Origin: Chitinophaga pollutisoli
Lineage (GTDB): Bacteria > Bacteroidota > Bacteroidia > Chitinophagales > Chitinophagaceae
Reading direction: 5' to 3'
DNA length: 64,000 bases
NCBI RefSeq assembly: GCF_038396755.1
Contig: NZ_CP149822.1
Location: 372,001-436,000 of the forward strand
A program made the translations under genes and the position numbers. The notes beneath the pieces are model-generated. The model searched no databases. It was not told the DNA's origin and worked only from the letters and a program-made list of their open reading frames with translations. Of the stretch, positions 42,898 to 52,320 are shown in pieces (the first letter of the stretch is position 1; the number at the start of each line of letters is the position of its first letter).

Positions 42898-44784
42898 TTA
42901 CCAACCCGGGTTTTGAATGAGCTTGTTGTTTCGGAGGATTTCGTCCTGCATGATGGGCCAGAGGATATCCCTGAGCCCGTAGGGTTTGCGGTTCCAGGTA
43001 ACGGGTTGATAGAAGTCCTGGGCCGTTACGCCTTCCGTGTTCCATCCCATGATCGGCTGATTGTAGCTGGAGATGGCTTTTTTCCATCGGCGGAGGTCCC
43101 AGAAGCGGTGCCCTTCAAACGCCAGTTCGATGTTCCGTTCCTGGTGGATGATCTCCCGCATGCCGTCCTTGTTCTGGAATTTTCCGGGGAAGATGGAATG
43201 CTGCGTCCAGGATTCGGCGACGCCCTGAAGACCGGCACGGCGGCGCACCAGGTCGATGTAATAGAATACATCCTGGCTGGGAGCCGCCAGCGTTTCATTT
43301 AGCGCCTCGGCGTACATGAGGTACAGGTCGGCCAGGCGGATCAGCGGAAAGTCGAAGCGCTTACCAACGAAGGTTTTCCCGTTATAGGTGGAATAATAGT
43401 TGCAAAGTTTCTTGATGTAGAAAGTGGTGACAGAGTAGCGCGCCGTTCCGATGCGGCCGCCGGTCATGGAACCGAGGCGGAAATTCAGCGGCCATTGCTG
43501 CTTGTCGTCGAGCCGTCCCAACCCGAACCACCACCCGCCGTCTACGGCGATGCTGCCGTAGAAGCGGGGCTCGCGGTTCAGATGGAGATTGGCGGTCACG
43601 AATCCGGGCTGCATGTAATATTGGTGATCCTGCGGCGTGACGGCCAGTTCATACCTTTCATTGTATTTGTAATGGGGATCTTCATTGATGGGAACGCCAT
43701 TGCTGGAGTAGAACATTTCCGCGATCTTCAGCGTTGGTACCAGCCGCTGGAACACCACGTTCTCATGATCGCCGTGGAGCCGCGGAATGGTGGCCAATTC
43801 CAGCTGGGAACTAACGAACGACGACAGCGACCAAATGCGCTCGCGGTTGTATTTATCCGTCACGATCTGCCCCGGCAGCAATACGAGTTTAGTGGAATCG
43901 CTGATCTGCAGGGAAGGATTGTTGAATTCATACAGCTGGATGCCGGCTTCATGGCAGGTATCAATCGCGTTTTTGCAGGCTTCCGCCGCCCGCAACCATT
44001 TGGCGGGGTCGAACGTGGCGCTGAAAAGCTTCACCCCGCGATCGTCAGTCATCCCCGTATAATCCGGATTACCATTAAAAAGCGGACTGGCGGCGGTAAC
44101 CAGTACCTGGGCTTTAATCGCCAGTGCGGCGGGTCGCGTGATCCGTCCTTCTTCCGTTACTTCGTTGGCGACTTCCAGGGGCAGATCGGGCGCGGCTTCG
44201 TCCAACAGTTGCACAATGTAGTTTACCACATCGTCTACCGGCTGGCGGTATACCAGTACTTCTTCCGGCGCGGCGGAAATGGGGAGATTGTCGCGCATGA
44301 CGGGGATAGGCCCGTATTGTTTCATCAGGTAGAAGTGGTAAAAAGCCTTTAGCGTTTTCACTTCCGCCAACCATTGCTTCAGCTCGAACCCGTCGAGATC
44401 GCGGGCTTTATGCGCATTGGCGAGGAAGGTATTGCAATCGCGGATGGCCTGCCAGAGCGCCAGTCCGGCTTCGATACCGTGCCAGTTGCTGAAGTACGGG
44501 CGTTGGTTGTTATTGCCTTCCAGGGCCAGGGAATAGGCGTACTGGATCTTGTTATCGATGTCTGGATGGAACCACAGGTCGTCGCCGCCCATGAACCCGA
44601 TTTCGTTGAGGGTTCCCACGCGGGGGATTTTGGAATAGCAGGTGGCCAGGAACCTCTGGGTGCCTACGCGGTCGCGGAAAGCATGATCGAGCGTGGCCAC
44701 GTTGTCGGGTATCACATCCAGGTATTTATTGCAGGAGGTGCATAGCAGCAAGGCCGAAACGGTGGCCAGGAGCGTCTTTTTCAT
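42898..44784 (-). CDS. RagB/SusD-family nutrient-binding outer-membrane lipoprotein
   Basis: A 628-residue lipoprotein; signal peptide with lipobox LCTSC (residues 14-18), then NKYLDVIPDNVATLDHAFRD, the usual SusD opening. TPR-like helices are visible around FELKQWLAEVKTLKAFYHFY and the C-terminal domain near RLADLYLMYAEALNETLAAP, with EGHRFWDLRRWKKAISSYN at the end. It covers the partner SusC as a surface lid that delivers oligosaccharide. I chose the start at 44784, which begins the signal peptide, over the longer upstream frame. Lies 20 bases after SusC. Confidence 0.95.
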   Translation of the reverse strand: MKKTLLATVSALLLCTSCNKYLDVIPDNVATLDHAFRDRVGTQRFLATCYSKIPRVGTLNEIGFMGGDDLWFHPDIDNKIQYAYSLALEGNNNQRPYFSNWHGIEAGLALWQAIRDCNTFLANAHKARDLDGFELKQWLAEVKTLKAFYHFYLMKQYGPIPVMRDNLPISAAPEEVLVYRQPVDDVVNYIVQLLDEAAPDLPLEVANEVTEEGRITRPAALAIKAQVLVTAASPLFNGNPDYTGMTDDRGVKLFSATFDPAKWLRAAEACKNAIDTCHEAGIQLYEFNNPSLQISDSTKLVLLPGQIVTDKYNRERIWSLSSFVSSQLELATIPRLHGDHENVVFQRLVPTLKIAEMFYSSNGVPINEDPHYKYNERYELAVTPQDHQYYMQPGFVTANLHLNREPRFYGSIAVDGGWWFGLGRLDDKQQWPLNFRLGSMTGGRIGTARYSVTTFYIKKLCNYYSTYNGKTFVGKRFDFPLIRLADLYLMYAEALNETLAAPSQDVFYYIDLVRRRAGLQGVAESWTQHSIFPGKFQNKDGMREIIHQERNIELAFEGHRFWDLRRWKKAISSYNQPIMGWNTEGVTAQDFYQPVTWNRKPYGLRDILWPIMQDEILRNNKLIQNPGW

Positions 44785-44804
44785 CAGTTGCGTGTATTGC
44801 TGGA

Positions 44805-47800
44805 TCATAAAGAACATTGAATTCCGAAGTTAATGATGCGTTGCAGGGGATAGCCCAGACCTTCGCCGGCCATTTCCGGATCCCAGAGCTTGAATTTGCT
44901 AAAGCTGAAAAGATTGGCGCCATTGGCGTAAACACGTAGTTTTTCGATGCCGGCGCGTTTCATCAAGGCCGCGGGGACGCTATATCCCAGCTCCAGTTGC
45001 TTCAGGCGAAGGAAGGAACCGTCGCGCATGAACCAGGTGCTTCGCGCGCTGTTGTTCGTATTGGCGGTGTTCGACAGGCGCGGCCAGAGCGCGCGGATGT
45101 TGCGGTTTTCCTCCGACCAGTGATCATCGGCATATACTTTCAATAACTGGTTGGAACTGCCTTCCGCACCGATGAATGGCGCCGTGGCGTTCGCGTCTAT
45201 CCAGAACGATTCCCGCGCAAGACCCTGGATGAAGCACGACAAGTCGAAGTTGCGGTAACCGGCCGACATCCCGAACCCGTACACGACTTCAGGCGTGGTA
45301 GGGAAACCGATAGGCACCTGGTCGAGGGCGTCGATCTTGCCGTCACCGTTGATATCCTTGTATTTGATATCGCCGCCCATCACCTGGCCCGCCTGGAAAG
45401 GCGAGTTAAGTACTTCCTTGTCGTCTACAAACAACCGCTCCGCCACATACCCCCACGACTGCCCCAGGGAATGCCCGATACGGGATTTCCAGGGTGCATG
45501 CCGGTAATCCGGTTCCTCATAGGTGGTGAATTCGCTCGTTGCGTACGTGAAATTGGCCCGTCCGGAGAGATAGAATTGCTTGGAGAACTGTTTATTCATT
45601 TCCAGTGATAAATCAAAACCTCTGCTGGTAGCCGCGCCTACGTTGGCTTTCGGCAAGGTGAGCAGGCCCATCGTATTCGGGATATGCGAACGGGTCATGA
45701 GTATGCCGGAGCGGCTTTCGCGGTAGACGTCCGCAATGATATTAATAAAACCGAACAGCCCGATTTCCGCGCTGAGGTTGAGTTTCTTCGCCGTTTCCCA
45801 GCTGATGTTGCGGTTCTCATAGCGCGTTTCTGCGATACCGGTGATCGTATTGGTGAATTCAGAACCGAAAAGATAACTATGCGGCGCGCTGTTCATATTC
45901 ACTTCCGACAGGAAGAAGAAACGCTCGGCGGAACTACCGATCGCATCATTACCTACCAGGCCGTACGTACCGCGCAGCTTGAGGTTTGAGATCGTTTTGG
46001 AGAAGCGCTCCCAGAAAGGCTCACGTGATACGTACCAGGCGCCGCCGATGCTCGGGAAGAACCCGAAACGGTGGCTTTTGTAAAACCGCTCCGATCCGTT
46101 ATAACCAAAGTTGGCTTCCACAAAGTACTTCTCCGCCAGGGCATACGTAAAACGCCCTGCCAGCCCCATGTTGCGGTGCGGCAGCGAATTCTGGAGCGTG
46201 CCGGCGTTGGCCTGCAGCTTATTCAGCATCGTATACACCAGCATCCCGTTCAACGTGTTGCGGGAATTGAAATGATGCTCGTAGCTAAGGATTCCCTGGA
46301 AATAGTTTTCGGAAGAAACATCCTTATCCCCTTCCGAATAACCCAGGTATTCCGTCCCGGCTTCGGGATTGAGCGCCGCCAGCGTATAATCGCCGGATTG
46401 CTTGTCGTAGCTGGAAACAGCATAGAAGAAAGGATTGTAATTGCGGGAAACGGTGTAGTAATTGTACCGCGTGGTATTGTACATACCGCTCAGCTTCAGG
46501 CCTTTTGCGATAAAACTCAGATCTTGTTTGATCTCGAACTGCGCCAGGGTCATGGCGTTGGTATAGTCGCGGTACCCTTTCATCATATCCGCGTAAGGAT
46601 TGCTGAACTGCCCCGCGTCATAGTTGCCGAACAGGATATGCTCCGTGGTCATATGTTGCGCGTCCGGCTGGTAAAAGGCGGGATACAACACGGGATTGGT
46701 CCGCATGATCTGCCGGTATACGTCGGCGCCGCCTTTGATGGGCCCCGTGTAATCGGACCAGGTGGTATTCAGGCGCACCAGGGCTTCGGTGGTTTTGGTC
46801 AGGTTGATGTTGACGTTGGACCGGAGGCCGTAGGTTTTGAGGTTGATATTGTTATTGAAGTTATTGCGGTTGTCCACTTTAAGCAGGCCGTTATCTTTAT
46901 TGAAAGTGGCCGCCACGTAATACCGCGCTACCTTGCCGCCGCCGGAAACGTTGAGGTTGGCGCGGTGATTCACGACACGGTCTTTCAGCAGCATCTGCTT
47001 CCAGTCTGTAGCCGGGTAGAGCACGGGGTGCAGCCCGGCCCTGGTGTTGGCGATTTTTTCCTGTGAGTAGGGTTTGAGCGCGTTGGGATTGCGGGTGGTA
47101 ACGGCTTCGTTGGCGAATTCCATGTAAGTAACCGGGTCCGCCAGTTCCACTTCTTTTGTTGGGCTGGATATGGAATTTTCGATGCGCGCGGTGATAAGGG
47201 CTTTCCCCTCCTTACCTTCTTTGGTGGTGATGAGGATCACCCCGTTGGCACCTCGGGCGCCGTAGAGCGAGGTGGCGGAGGCATCTTTCATAATCGAAAA
47301 GCTGGCGATGTCATCCACCTGCATGCGCGCCAGTTCCGAGGCGGGCACTTCCACACCGTCGACCAATATCAGCGGGCGGTTGGAGTACCCGAAGCTGGTG
47401 ACGCCGCGGATGAAGAAATCCGCGTTATCCTGCCCCGGTTCACCGCTTCGCTGGTATGCAACCATCCCCGCGATACGCCCGGCCAGCGCGGTGGTGAGGT
47501 TACTGGAAGGCACTTTTAGCTCGGAAGGCTTGATGGTGGTGATGGCGCCCACCACGCTTTCCTTTTTCTGCGTGGCGAAGGCTACCACCTGTACTTCATC
47601 GAAGGTGTCTTTCTTCCGTTTCAGGGTAACGTTGATCTGGGCGCGGGCGTTCACCGGTACCTGCAGAATCTCCATCCCGATGAACGTAAAAACCAACGTG
47701 CCGGCAGGCGGTGCATCGATGGTATATCTTCCGTTTTCGTCGGCGATCACGCCTTTGGTGCTGCCCGCGATAGTAACGGTCACCCCTGGCAACGGCCCGC

Positions 47801-47939
47801 CGTCTTCGTCGGTAATAACGCCCTTAACGGTGACCTGCGCACCGGGAGCCTGCGCCCTGCCGGGCAGCCCCGGCAGCAGGATTGCCAGTATCAAGCAACA
47901 GCAAGACAGCAGGCGCCAAAATAATCTAGCATTTTTCAT
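44805..47939 (-). CDS. SusC/RagA-family TonB-linked outer-membrane protein
   Basis: About 1044 residues. The start MKNARLFWRLLSCCCLILAI gives a signal peptide. It then has a carboxypeptidase-regulatory-like domain (VKGVITDEDGGPLPGVTVTI), a TonB-box region near FDEVQVVAFATQKKESVVGA, the plug with SLYGARGANGVILITTKEGK, and a 22-strand barrel that ends KLWDPEMAGEGLGYPLQRII. It imports the glycan of the locus with SusD, energised by TonB. It is the first gene of a six-gene operon with a site C promoter about 245 bases upstream, implying a long 5' leader. Confidence 0.95.
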   Translation of the reverse strand: MKNARLFWRLLSCCCLILAILLPGLPGRAQAPGAQVTVKGVITDEDGGPLPGVTVTIAGSTKGVIADENGRYTIDAPPAGTLVFTFIGMEILQVPVNARAQINVTLKRKKDTFDEVQVVAFATQKKESVVGAITTIKPSELKVPSSNLTTALAGRIAGMVAYQRSGEPGQDNADFFIRGVTSFGYSNRPLILVDGVEVPASELARMQVDDIASFSIMKDASATSLYGARGANGVILITTKEGKEGKALITARIENSISSPTKEVELADPVTYMEFANEAVTTRNPNALKPYSQEKIANTRAGLHPVLYPATDWKQMLLKDRVVNHRANLNVSGGGKVARYYVAATFNKDNGLLKVDNRNNFNNNINLKTYGLRSNVNINLTKTTEALVRLNTTWSDYTGPIKGGADVYRQIMRTNPVLYPAFYQPDAQHMTTEHILFGNYDAGQFSNPYADMMKGYRDYTNAMTLAQFEIKQDLSFIAKGLKLSGMYNTTRYNYYTVSRNYNPFFYAVSSYDKQSGDYTLAALNPEAGTEYLGYSEGDKDVSSENYFQGILSYEHHFNSRNTLNGMLVYTMLNKLQANAGTLQNSLPHRNMGLAGRFTYALAEKYFVEANFGYNGSERFYKSHRFGFFPSIGGAWYVSREPFWERFSKTISNLKLRGTYGLVGNDAIGSSAERFFFLSEVNMNSAPHSYLFGSEFTNTITGIAETRYENRNISWETAKKLNLSAEIGLFGFINIIADVYRESRSGILMTRSHIPNTMGLLTLPKANVGAATSRGFDLSLEMNKQFSKQFYLSGRANFTYATSEFTTYEEPDYRHAPWKSRIGHSLGQSWGYVAERLFVDDKEVLNSPFQAGQVMGGDIKYKDINGDGKIDALDQVPIGFPTTPEVVYGFGMSAGYRNFDLSCFIQGLARESFWIDANATAPFIGAEGSSNQLLKVYADDHWSEENRNIRALWPRLSNTANTNNSARSTWFMRDGSFLRLKQLELGYSVPAALMKRAGIEKLRVYANGANLFSFSKFKLWDPEMAGEGLGYPLQRIINFGIQCSL

Positions 47940-48182
47940 ATACATATATTCAAATAATGTCGTGAATAATTCCATTGAAAATCGCGTTCAGGCATGCATA
48001 TCCCATCCAGGAACAGCGAAGCGCTCCTGCTACTGTAAAGTGAAATGATTGCAATAGTGGATTGGTTACCCCATGGTCATGCCTAATGTTCGATTCCTGT
48101 CGATATTTCAGTTGATTTCCGCCCGCGTTAGCGCAAAGTTCATAACGGATATTTCTGGAAGCGGCGCGGAAATCGATGCAGT
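47940..48182 (-). other. Long 5' leader of the SusC operon
   Basis: About 240 bases lie between the presumed start site after the site C -7 box and the SusC start. No known riboswitch was recognised, and the frames inside it look random. It may carry RNA structure or simply be a long leader. Confidence 0.35.
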
Positions 48183-48246
48183 CAAATCTATTCCAACCCG
48201 CTTAATCTTTTTTGTACTATCAATTACAATTGTAGTATTATTTTTC
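48183..48246 (-). promoter_or_regulatory. Site C: shared element plus -7 box for the SusC operon
   Basis: Minus-strand element at 48212-48246 (GAAAAATAATACTACA then GATAGTACAA), 21 bases, then TAGATTTG (48183-48190), a consensus TAnnTTTG box. It includes the palindrome TACAATTGTA. Confidence 0.68.
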
Positions 48247-48416
48247 AGAACGCCCCGGCAACTGTCCCTTACGGCTATAACGTCCTGACAAGGTATAGAA
48301 ATATTCTAAATCAAATACTTATAAATAGAATTCCGGTAAAGCGCGGGGATAAATCACGCTGTACTCCTATATTGAAATTGCTCTATTTCCAGAGAATTTT
48401 ATCATAAACGGGGTGC

Positions 48417-49202
48417 TTACCAGCAACCCCATGCCCCATCCACCACCAGGTTATGACCGGTGATGTAAGACGCGGCGTCTGACAGCAGGAAAGCAACAGG
48501 ACCGGCGATTTCCGCCGCCATGCCAATGCGGTTCATCGGCGACTGCCCCGCCAAACGCGCTATAAATTCCGGATGCTGCGCCTGCACCGTTGGATTCGGG
48601 AAAGGCCCGGGAGAAATGCAGTTGCACCGCACGTTGCTGCCTGCCCAATGTACGGCCAGGTATTTTGTCATATGGATGATGCCGGCTTTGCCGACGCCGT
48701 ATTCGATCGGGTTCTTGTTCATCGGCGCGTGGTACACCTCGGCTTTGGGAGACATCATCCCGTAAATGCTGGAAAACAATACGATGCTGCCTTTCCCCTT
48801 CTCCCGCATCAGGTTGCCCACCTCCCGCGCCAGGATGAAACCTGCCGTGAGCCCGCCATGATTCACTTTGTCAAAATCTTCCGCGGAAAGATCTTCCATC
48901 GCTTTGGCGGTGGAGGCGTAAGTCAGGTTCACCATACCCGCGGGGACGCCGTAACGCGCAACATGGTCCTTCACGAACGCGGGAATTTCATCCACATTTG
49001 CCACATCCAGCGAAGCGGCAATTACAACCGCCTGCGGTTGGTCCGGCAGTTGAACCGACGCGGCGCGATTGTCTAGATCAACGCATAATATTTTCGCGCC
49101 GGCCCGCGTGAGTTGCGCTACCACGGCCTGTCCCAGGTATCCCGCACCACCGAATACCCAGATCCACTGTCCTTCCAGTTGAAGAAAATTATCTTTCATC
49201 AT
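48417..49202 (-). CDS. Short-chain dehydrogenase/reductase
   Basis: A 261-residue NAD(P)-dependent SDR. The nucleotide-binding motif is FGGAGYLGQAVVAQL (a variant of TGxxxGxG), the catalytic Ser is in VLFSSIYGMMSP, and the YxxxK pair is YGVGKAG near residue 170. The C-terminal part reads SPMNRIGMAAEIAGPVAFLL, which is common to the classical SDRs. It is the second SDR of the locus and resembles the frameshifted one at 33193. It lies upstream of SusC but has its own weak shared-element promoter (site D). Probably a sugar or sugar-acid dehydrogenase. Confidence 0.9.
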   Translation of the reverse strand: MMKDNFLQLEGQWIWVFGGAGYLGQAVVAQLTRAGAKILCVDLDNRAASVQLPDQPQAVVIAASLDVANVDEIPAFVKDHVARYGVPAGMVNLTYASTAKAMEDLSAEDFDKVNHGGLTAGFILAREVGNLMREKGKGSIVLFSSIYGMMSPKAEVYHAPMNKNPIEYGVGKAGIIHMTKYLAVHWAGSNVRCNCISPGPFPNPTVQAQHPEFIARLAGQSPMNRIGMAAEIAGPVAFLLSDAASYITGHNLVVDGAWGCW

Positions 49203-49233
49203 GATCAGATTTACAATAATTGGCTGACTTCGT

Positions 49234-49276
49234 CAAATGTAGTTACAACTGGTAATCTGATTACAACTATTATTTG
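49234..49276 (-). promoter_or_regulatory. Site D: weaker copy of the shared element, for the SDR gene
   Basis: On the minus strand GCAAATAATAGT matches the 3' half of sites A-C (GTAAAnnATAGT) and is followed by TACATTTG (49234-49241) with one base less spacing than the other sites. Confidence 0.4.
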
Positions 49277-49320
49277 CAATCATGATACGATCTTTCAGAA
49301 CATTTTCCGGCGGGCGCCGG

Positions 49321-49923
49321 TTATTGCGGCAGTGTAGTAAGGGCGGAGTTAAAATCCAGTTTCTTGTAATACTTCACGTTTTTTGCGTCCAGCGCTTGTT
49401 TGTCATCGGAAAAGGAAACGATAGGCGTATCGAAGTGCCAGGTGCCGAGGTACTGTATTTTACCAGGTTCCGCGGTAAATGTATAGCGTTGCAGCCGGTC
49501 CTCCGTCAGCTTCCCTTCTTTCAACAATTTTTGGGCTTCATCGAAGTTGATATTTTTGGAGATGGGCTCCAGGTGCACTGTTCCGCCGTACCATTTGCTT
49601 TGCGTCCATTGATAGGAACTCAGCTCGTATTCCCCGGCGGGCAGGTGGAAGCAGAAGGTATTTTCCTTTTTGGATTTGTAGGTTGCTTTTACGCGCATGG
49701 CGTAAATTTTCCCGGTGGCCCGGTTACGCAGATAGATATCCTGGGAAAACCCACCGCTGCTGAATCCCAGGCGCTGGATAAAATTGCCGTAAATAACAGT
49801 ATGCCCCGGCTGCACGGATTCATTATCATACACAGGATCCATCGGAACAGGTCTGTTTTGGGCGGAAAGAACGGCAGGAAGCAGGATGAGCAGACAGGCC
49901 GCCAGCCAGTTTTTAATAGGCAT
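49321..49923 (-). CDS. Secreted hypothetical protein (200 aa)
   Basis: Start at 49923 gives a signal peptide (MPIKNWLAACLLILLPAVLS). The mature protein is beta-rich: YGNFIQRLGFSSGGFSQDIY, KENTFCFHLPAGEYELSSYQ and IQYLGTWHFDTPIVSFSDDK, as in a small beta-sandwich. I recognise no domain. A family of similar proteins seems to occur in Bacteroidota but its function is unknown. It ends 118 bases before the SDR gene starts, in the same direction. Confidence 0.65.
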   Translation of the reverse strand: MPIKNWLAACLLILLPAVLSAQNRPVPMDPVYDNESVQPGHTVIYGNFIQRLGFSSGGFSQDIYLRNRATGKIYAMRVKATYKSKKENTFCFHLPAGEYELSSYQWTQSKWYGGTVHLEPISKNINFDEAQKLLKEGKLTEDRLQRYTFTAEPGKIQYLGTWHFDTPIVSFSDDKQALDAKNVKYYKKLDFNSALTTLPQ

Positions 49924-50155
49924 AAGGTCGGATTTGATACCAATAATACGAAAAACCGGGCGTTTCCTTCGCTGCCCCTCCTCCCCTTGAACCCTGGTAT
50001 ATTTCAATCCGGACAGCCAGTCAGGCATTCCAGCAGCTTTCTCCAACCTGATCATCTAAAAACGGGGCACCTTTAACCGGCAAATCAAACTATGCCAATG
50101 GCCCATGCCTGTTCCATGAAAAACGGAAGCTATTTCCATTGTTACAAATAAAATT

Positions 50156-50359
50156 ATGATGAATCAGGAAAAGAAAACCACACCGCCTAATCTCCTGGCG
50201 GAAATCCTCGCAAATTCCATCAAAACCACGGAAAAGCACGGACAAACGCCATCCGGGACCGAAACCCGCACCTGTACGGCTTGCGGAGCCGCCCGGCCGG
50301 AAGGCACCGACTTGAGCACCTGCAACTTCTGCGGCGCCGAATTTTTCGCGAAACCGTAA
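50156..50359 (+). CDS. Small zinc-ribbon protein (67 aa), first gene of the SPFH cluster
   Basis: Starts MMNQEKKTTPPNLLAEILAN with a polar helical N-terminus. The C-terminal half has two CxxC knuckles: TRTCTACGAARPEG and STCNFCGAEFF, a zinc ribbon. It lies 23 bases before the next gene in the same direction, and both have zinc-ribbon motifs. A cytosolic adaptor or scaffold protein is the likely role; I know no characterised relative. Confidence 0.7.
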   Translation: MMNQEKKTTPPNLLAEILANSIKTTEKHGQTPSGTETRTCTACGAARPEGTDLSTCNFCGAEFFAKP

Positions 50360-50382
50360 ATCCTCCCCACAACATCATATTT

Positions 50383-51225
50383 ATGCAAGACCCCACCGAC
50401 CTCACCGCAAGATGGGCCGGTTTTCTTTCGAAAATCGATGAAAGATTCCAGGAAACGCTTTCACAAGCCGCTACGATCCTGCCGCAATTGCTCGACTACC
50501 AGCAATTCGATACCGTTCCGTTCGCCAATGCCTGGAGCGGCATCGAATCGCAGGCGAAAGCGCTGATTGCGAAAATTGAAGACACCTGGCAACAGAGCGT
50601 TTCCACCAGCTGGGAGACTTTCCGGGACGACGAAGAAACCCGGCTGGCCGACGCCGGCGAAGCGCTGGAGCCCTTCCAGGAAAGGTTCTACCAAACTTAC
50701 TACGCAGAGCAGGAAAAAGGACGCCGGGTCATGCGCCAACTGGAAAAAGATTTGCGGATGTATGAAGTCAGGACGTTTGCGGAAGCCGGGAAGAAACTCG
50801 CCGCCAAAGCCCGTGAAAACCTTTCCGCCGATTTCCGCTGCACCCAGTGCCAGGCGCCGCTGCCGGTTCAGGAGCACTTCTACCGTTCCTATTACCAGGC
50901 ATGCCATTACTGCCAATGCACCAACACATTCGAACCGGGATCCGTGGCGAGGATGGTGGAACACTTCGCCGTGGACCCCATGTCGGAAGAACAGGCGCTG
51001 GAAGCGTACTGGCCTTACTGGGAATTGCTGCAACAGTGGAAGGACCAGGGGGACGACAGTCCGGCCGTTGTGACGAAAGACGCTGTATTGCAAGCTTATA
51101 CCACTTACATCGAAGTATTTCTCAAAGCCCGCATCCAAATGATCCCGGTGTACCAGGAACGGTACGAAGCCGACAAAAACGCTAAAATAACCTGGCTCCG
51201 CAAATACACGCTGGACGCCAACTGA
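50383..51225 (+). CDS. Helical protein with central zinc ribbon (280 aa)
   Basis: The N-terminal 150 residues are almost entirely helical and heptad-like (IESQAKALIAKIEDTWQQSV; RFYQTYYAEQEKGRRVMRQL). Then a zinc ribbon: FRCTQCQAPL (C153, C156) and ACHYCQC (C174, C177). The last 100 residues are helical again. No signal peptide and no membrane segment. No family was recognised. It lies between the small zinc-ribbon and SPFH genes. In the Bacillus ydjFGHI system the helical PspA-like protein YdjF partners the SPFH protein; I infer, weakly, that this protein could play an analogous structural part. Confidence 0.75.
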   Translation: MQDPTDLTARWAGFLSKIDERFQETLSQAATILPQLLDYQQFDTVPFANAWSGIESQAKALIAKIEDTWQQSVSTSWETFRDDEETRLADAGEALEPFQERFYQTYYAEQEKGRRVMRQLEKDLRMYEVRTFAEAGKKLAAKARENLSADFRCTQCQAPLPVQEHFYRSYYQACHYCQCTNTFEPGSVARMVEHFAVDPMSEEQALEAYWPYWELLQQWKDQGDDSPAVVTKDAVLQAYTTYIEVFLKARIQMIPVYQERYEADKNAKITWLRKYTLDAN

Positions 51226-51253
51226 TTTTCACATCATCCAACAATCATAAACC

Positions 51254-52267
51254 ATGTCAATATTATCTGGTCAGTTACGCTCCGTCATTGAATGGTCCGA
51301 TCCGGCACCGGACCTTTTATTCGAACGCTGGACGGAAGCGGGTGACGAAATAAAAAATGCCTCCAAATTGATTGTGGGCCCCGGCCAGGGTTGCATTTTT
51401 GTGTATGAAGGAAAGGTGGAAGGCGTTTTCACGGAAGAAGGTTTGTACAACCTGGAAACCGCCAACGTCCCCTTTTGGACCAATATAAAAAACGCTTTAT
51501 ACAAGTTCGAATCGTTCCATAAAGCGGGGCTGTACTTTTTCCGGAAAGCCGACCTGCTCAACCAGCGATGGGGCACGCCGGCACCCATTACCTATGTAGA
51601 CCCGCATTACAAATTCCCCGTTGGCGTGGGAGCTTTCGGCAATTTCTCGTTCCGCATCGCGGAACCCGCGGCATTCTTCCGGCAGGTGGTGGCAGGCGCG
51701 GCAGTATACCCGGTGCGCGATATCCAGAAAGTGCTTTTATCGCGTATCACCCAACCCATGAGCGATTACCTCGCCAATGCATCCTTCGGATATACGGAGA
51801 TCGACAAACACCGCAATGCCATTGCAGCGTTCTGTTCATCCGCCGTAGCGCCGATTTTCGGGACACTGGGATTTCAGCTGCTCGATTTCAACATCGAAGG
51901 CACCCGGTTCGATCCCGCCACACAGGAGCGCATCGGCCGTATTTCGGATATGACCGCAGAAGCCCAGGCACTCAAGGCGCTGGGGATCGACTATGCGCAG
52001 CACCAGCAACTGCAGGCCATGCGCGACATGGCGCGGAACGAAGGACAAGGGAACCCCGGCATGCAAATGGGCATGGGTATGGAAATGGGTAAGATCTTCG
52101 GCCAGATGATGCAACAACAGACAACGCCGCAAACGCCCACCCCCGCGCCCCCTCCGGCAGACGATCCCATGGAAAAACTGTCGCGCCTGAAAAAGATGTT
52201 CGAAGCAGGGCTTATCAATGAGCAGGAATACACCGCCAAAAAACAGGAAATACTCTCGCAGTTATAA
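51254..52267 (+). CDS. SPFH-domain protein with C-terminal SHOCT motif (YdjI-like, 'virion core protein' type)
   Basis: A 337-residue protein. Residues about 20-240 form an SPFH/Band-7-like domain of the COG4260 type: LIVGPGQGCIFVYEGKVEGV, NLETANVPFWTNIKNALYKF and DIQKVLLSRITQPMSDYLAN. A Gly/Met/Gln-rich linker (MQMGMGMEMGKIFGQMMQQQ) follows, and the C-terminal 35 residues are a SHOCT oligomerisation motif (MEKLSRLKKMFEAGLINEQE). No membrane helix is visible, so it is cytosolic or peripheral. Bacillus YdjI recruits PspA to the membrane; a membrane-stress or membrane-domain role is likely here. Confidence 0.88.
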   Translation: MSILSGQLRSVIEWSDPAPDLLFERWTEAGDEIKNASKLIVGPGQGCIFVYEGKVEGVFTEEGLYNLETANVPFWTNIKNALYKFESFHKAGLYFFRKADLLNQRWGTPAPITYVDPHYKFPVGVGAFGNFSFRIAEPAAFFRQVVAGAAVYPVRDIQKVLLSRITQPMSDYLANASFGYTEIDKHRNAIAAFCSSAVAPIFGTLGFQLLDFNIEGTRFDPATQERIGRISDMTAEAQALKALGIDYAQHQQLQAMRDMARNEGQGNPGMQMGMGMEMGKIFGQMMQQQTTPQTPTPAPPPADDPMEKLSRLKKMFEAGLINEQEYTAKKQEILSQL

Positions 52268-52320
52268 ATCCTTCTTACCCACAATTCATCATTCGCAAAT
52301 CATACAAAAGCTAACAAACC

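Noticed and set aside
48073..48288. A 71-codon plus-strand frame upstream of SusC
   Set aside because: It overlaps the site C promoter on the opposite strand and has no coding features.
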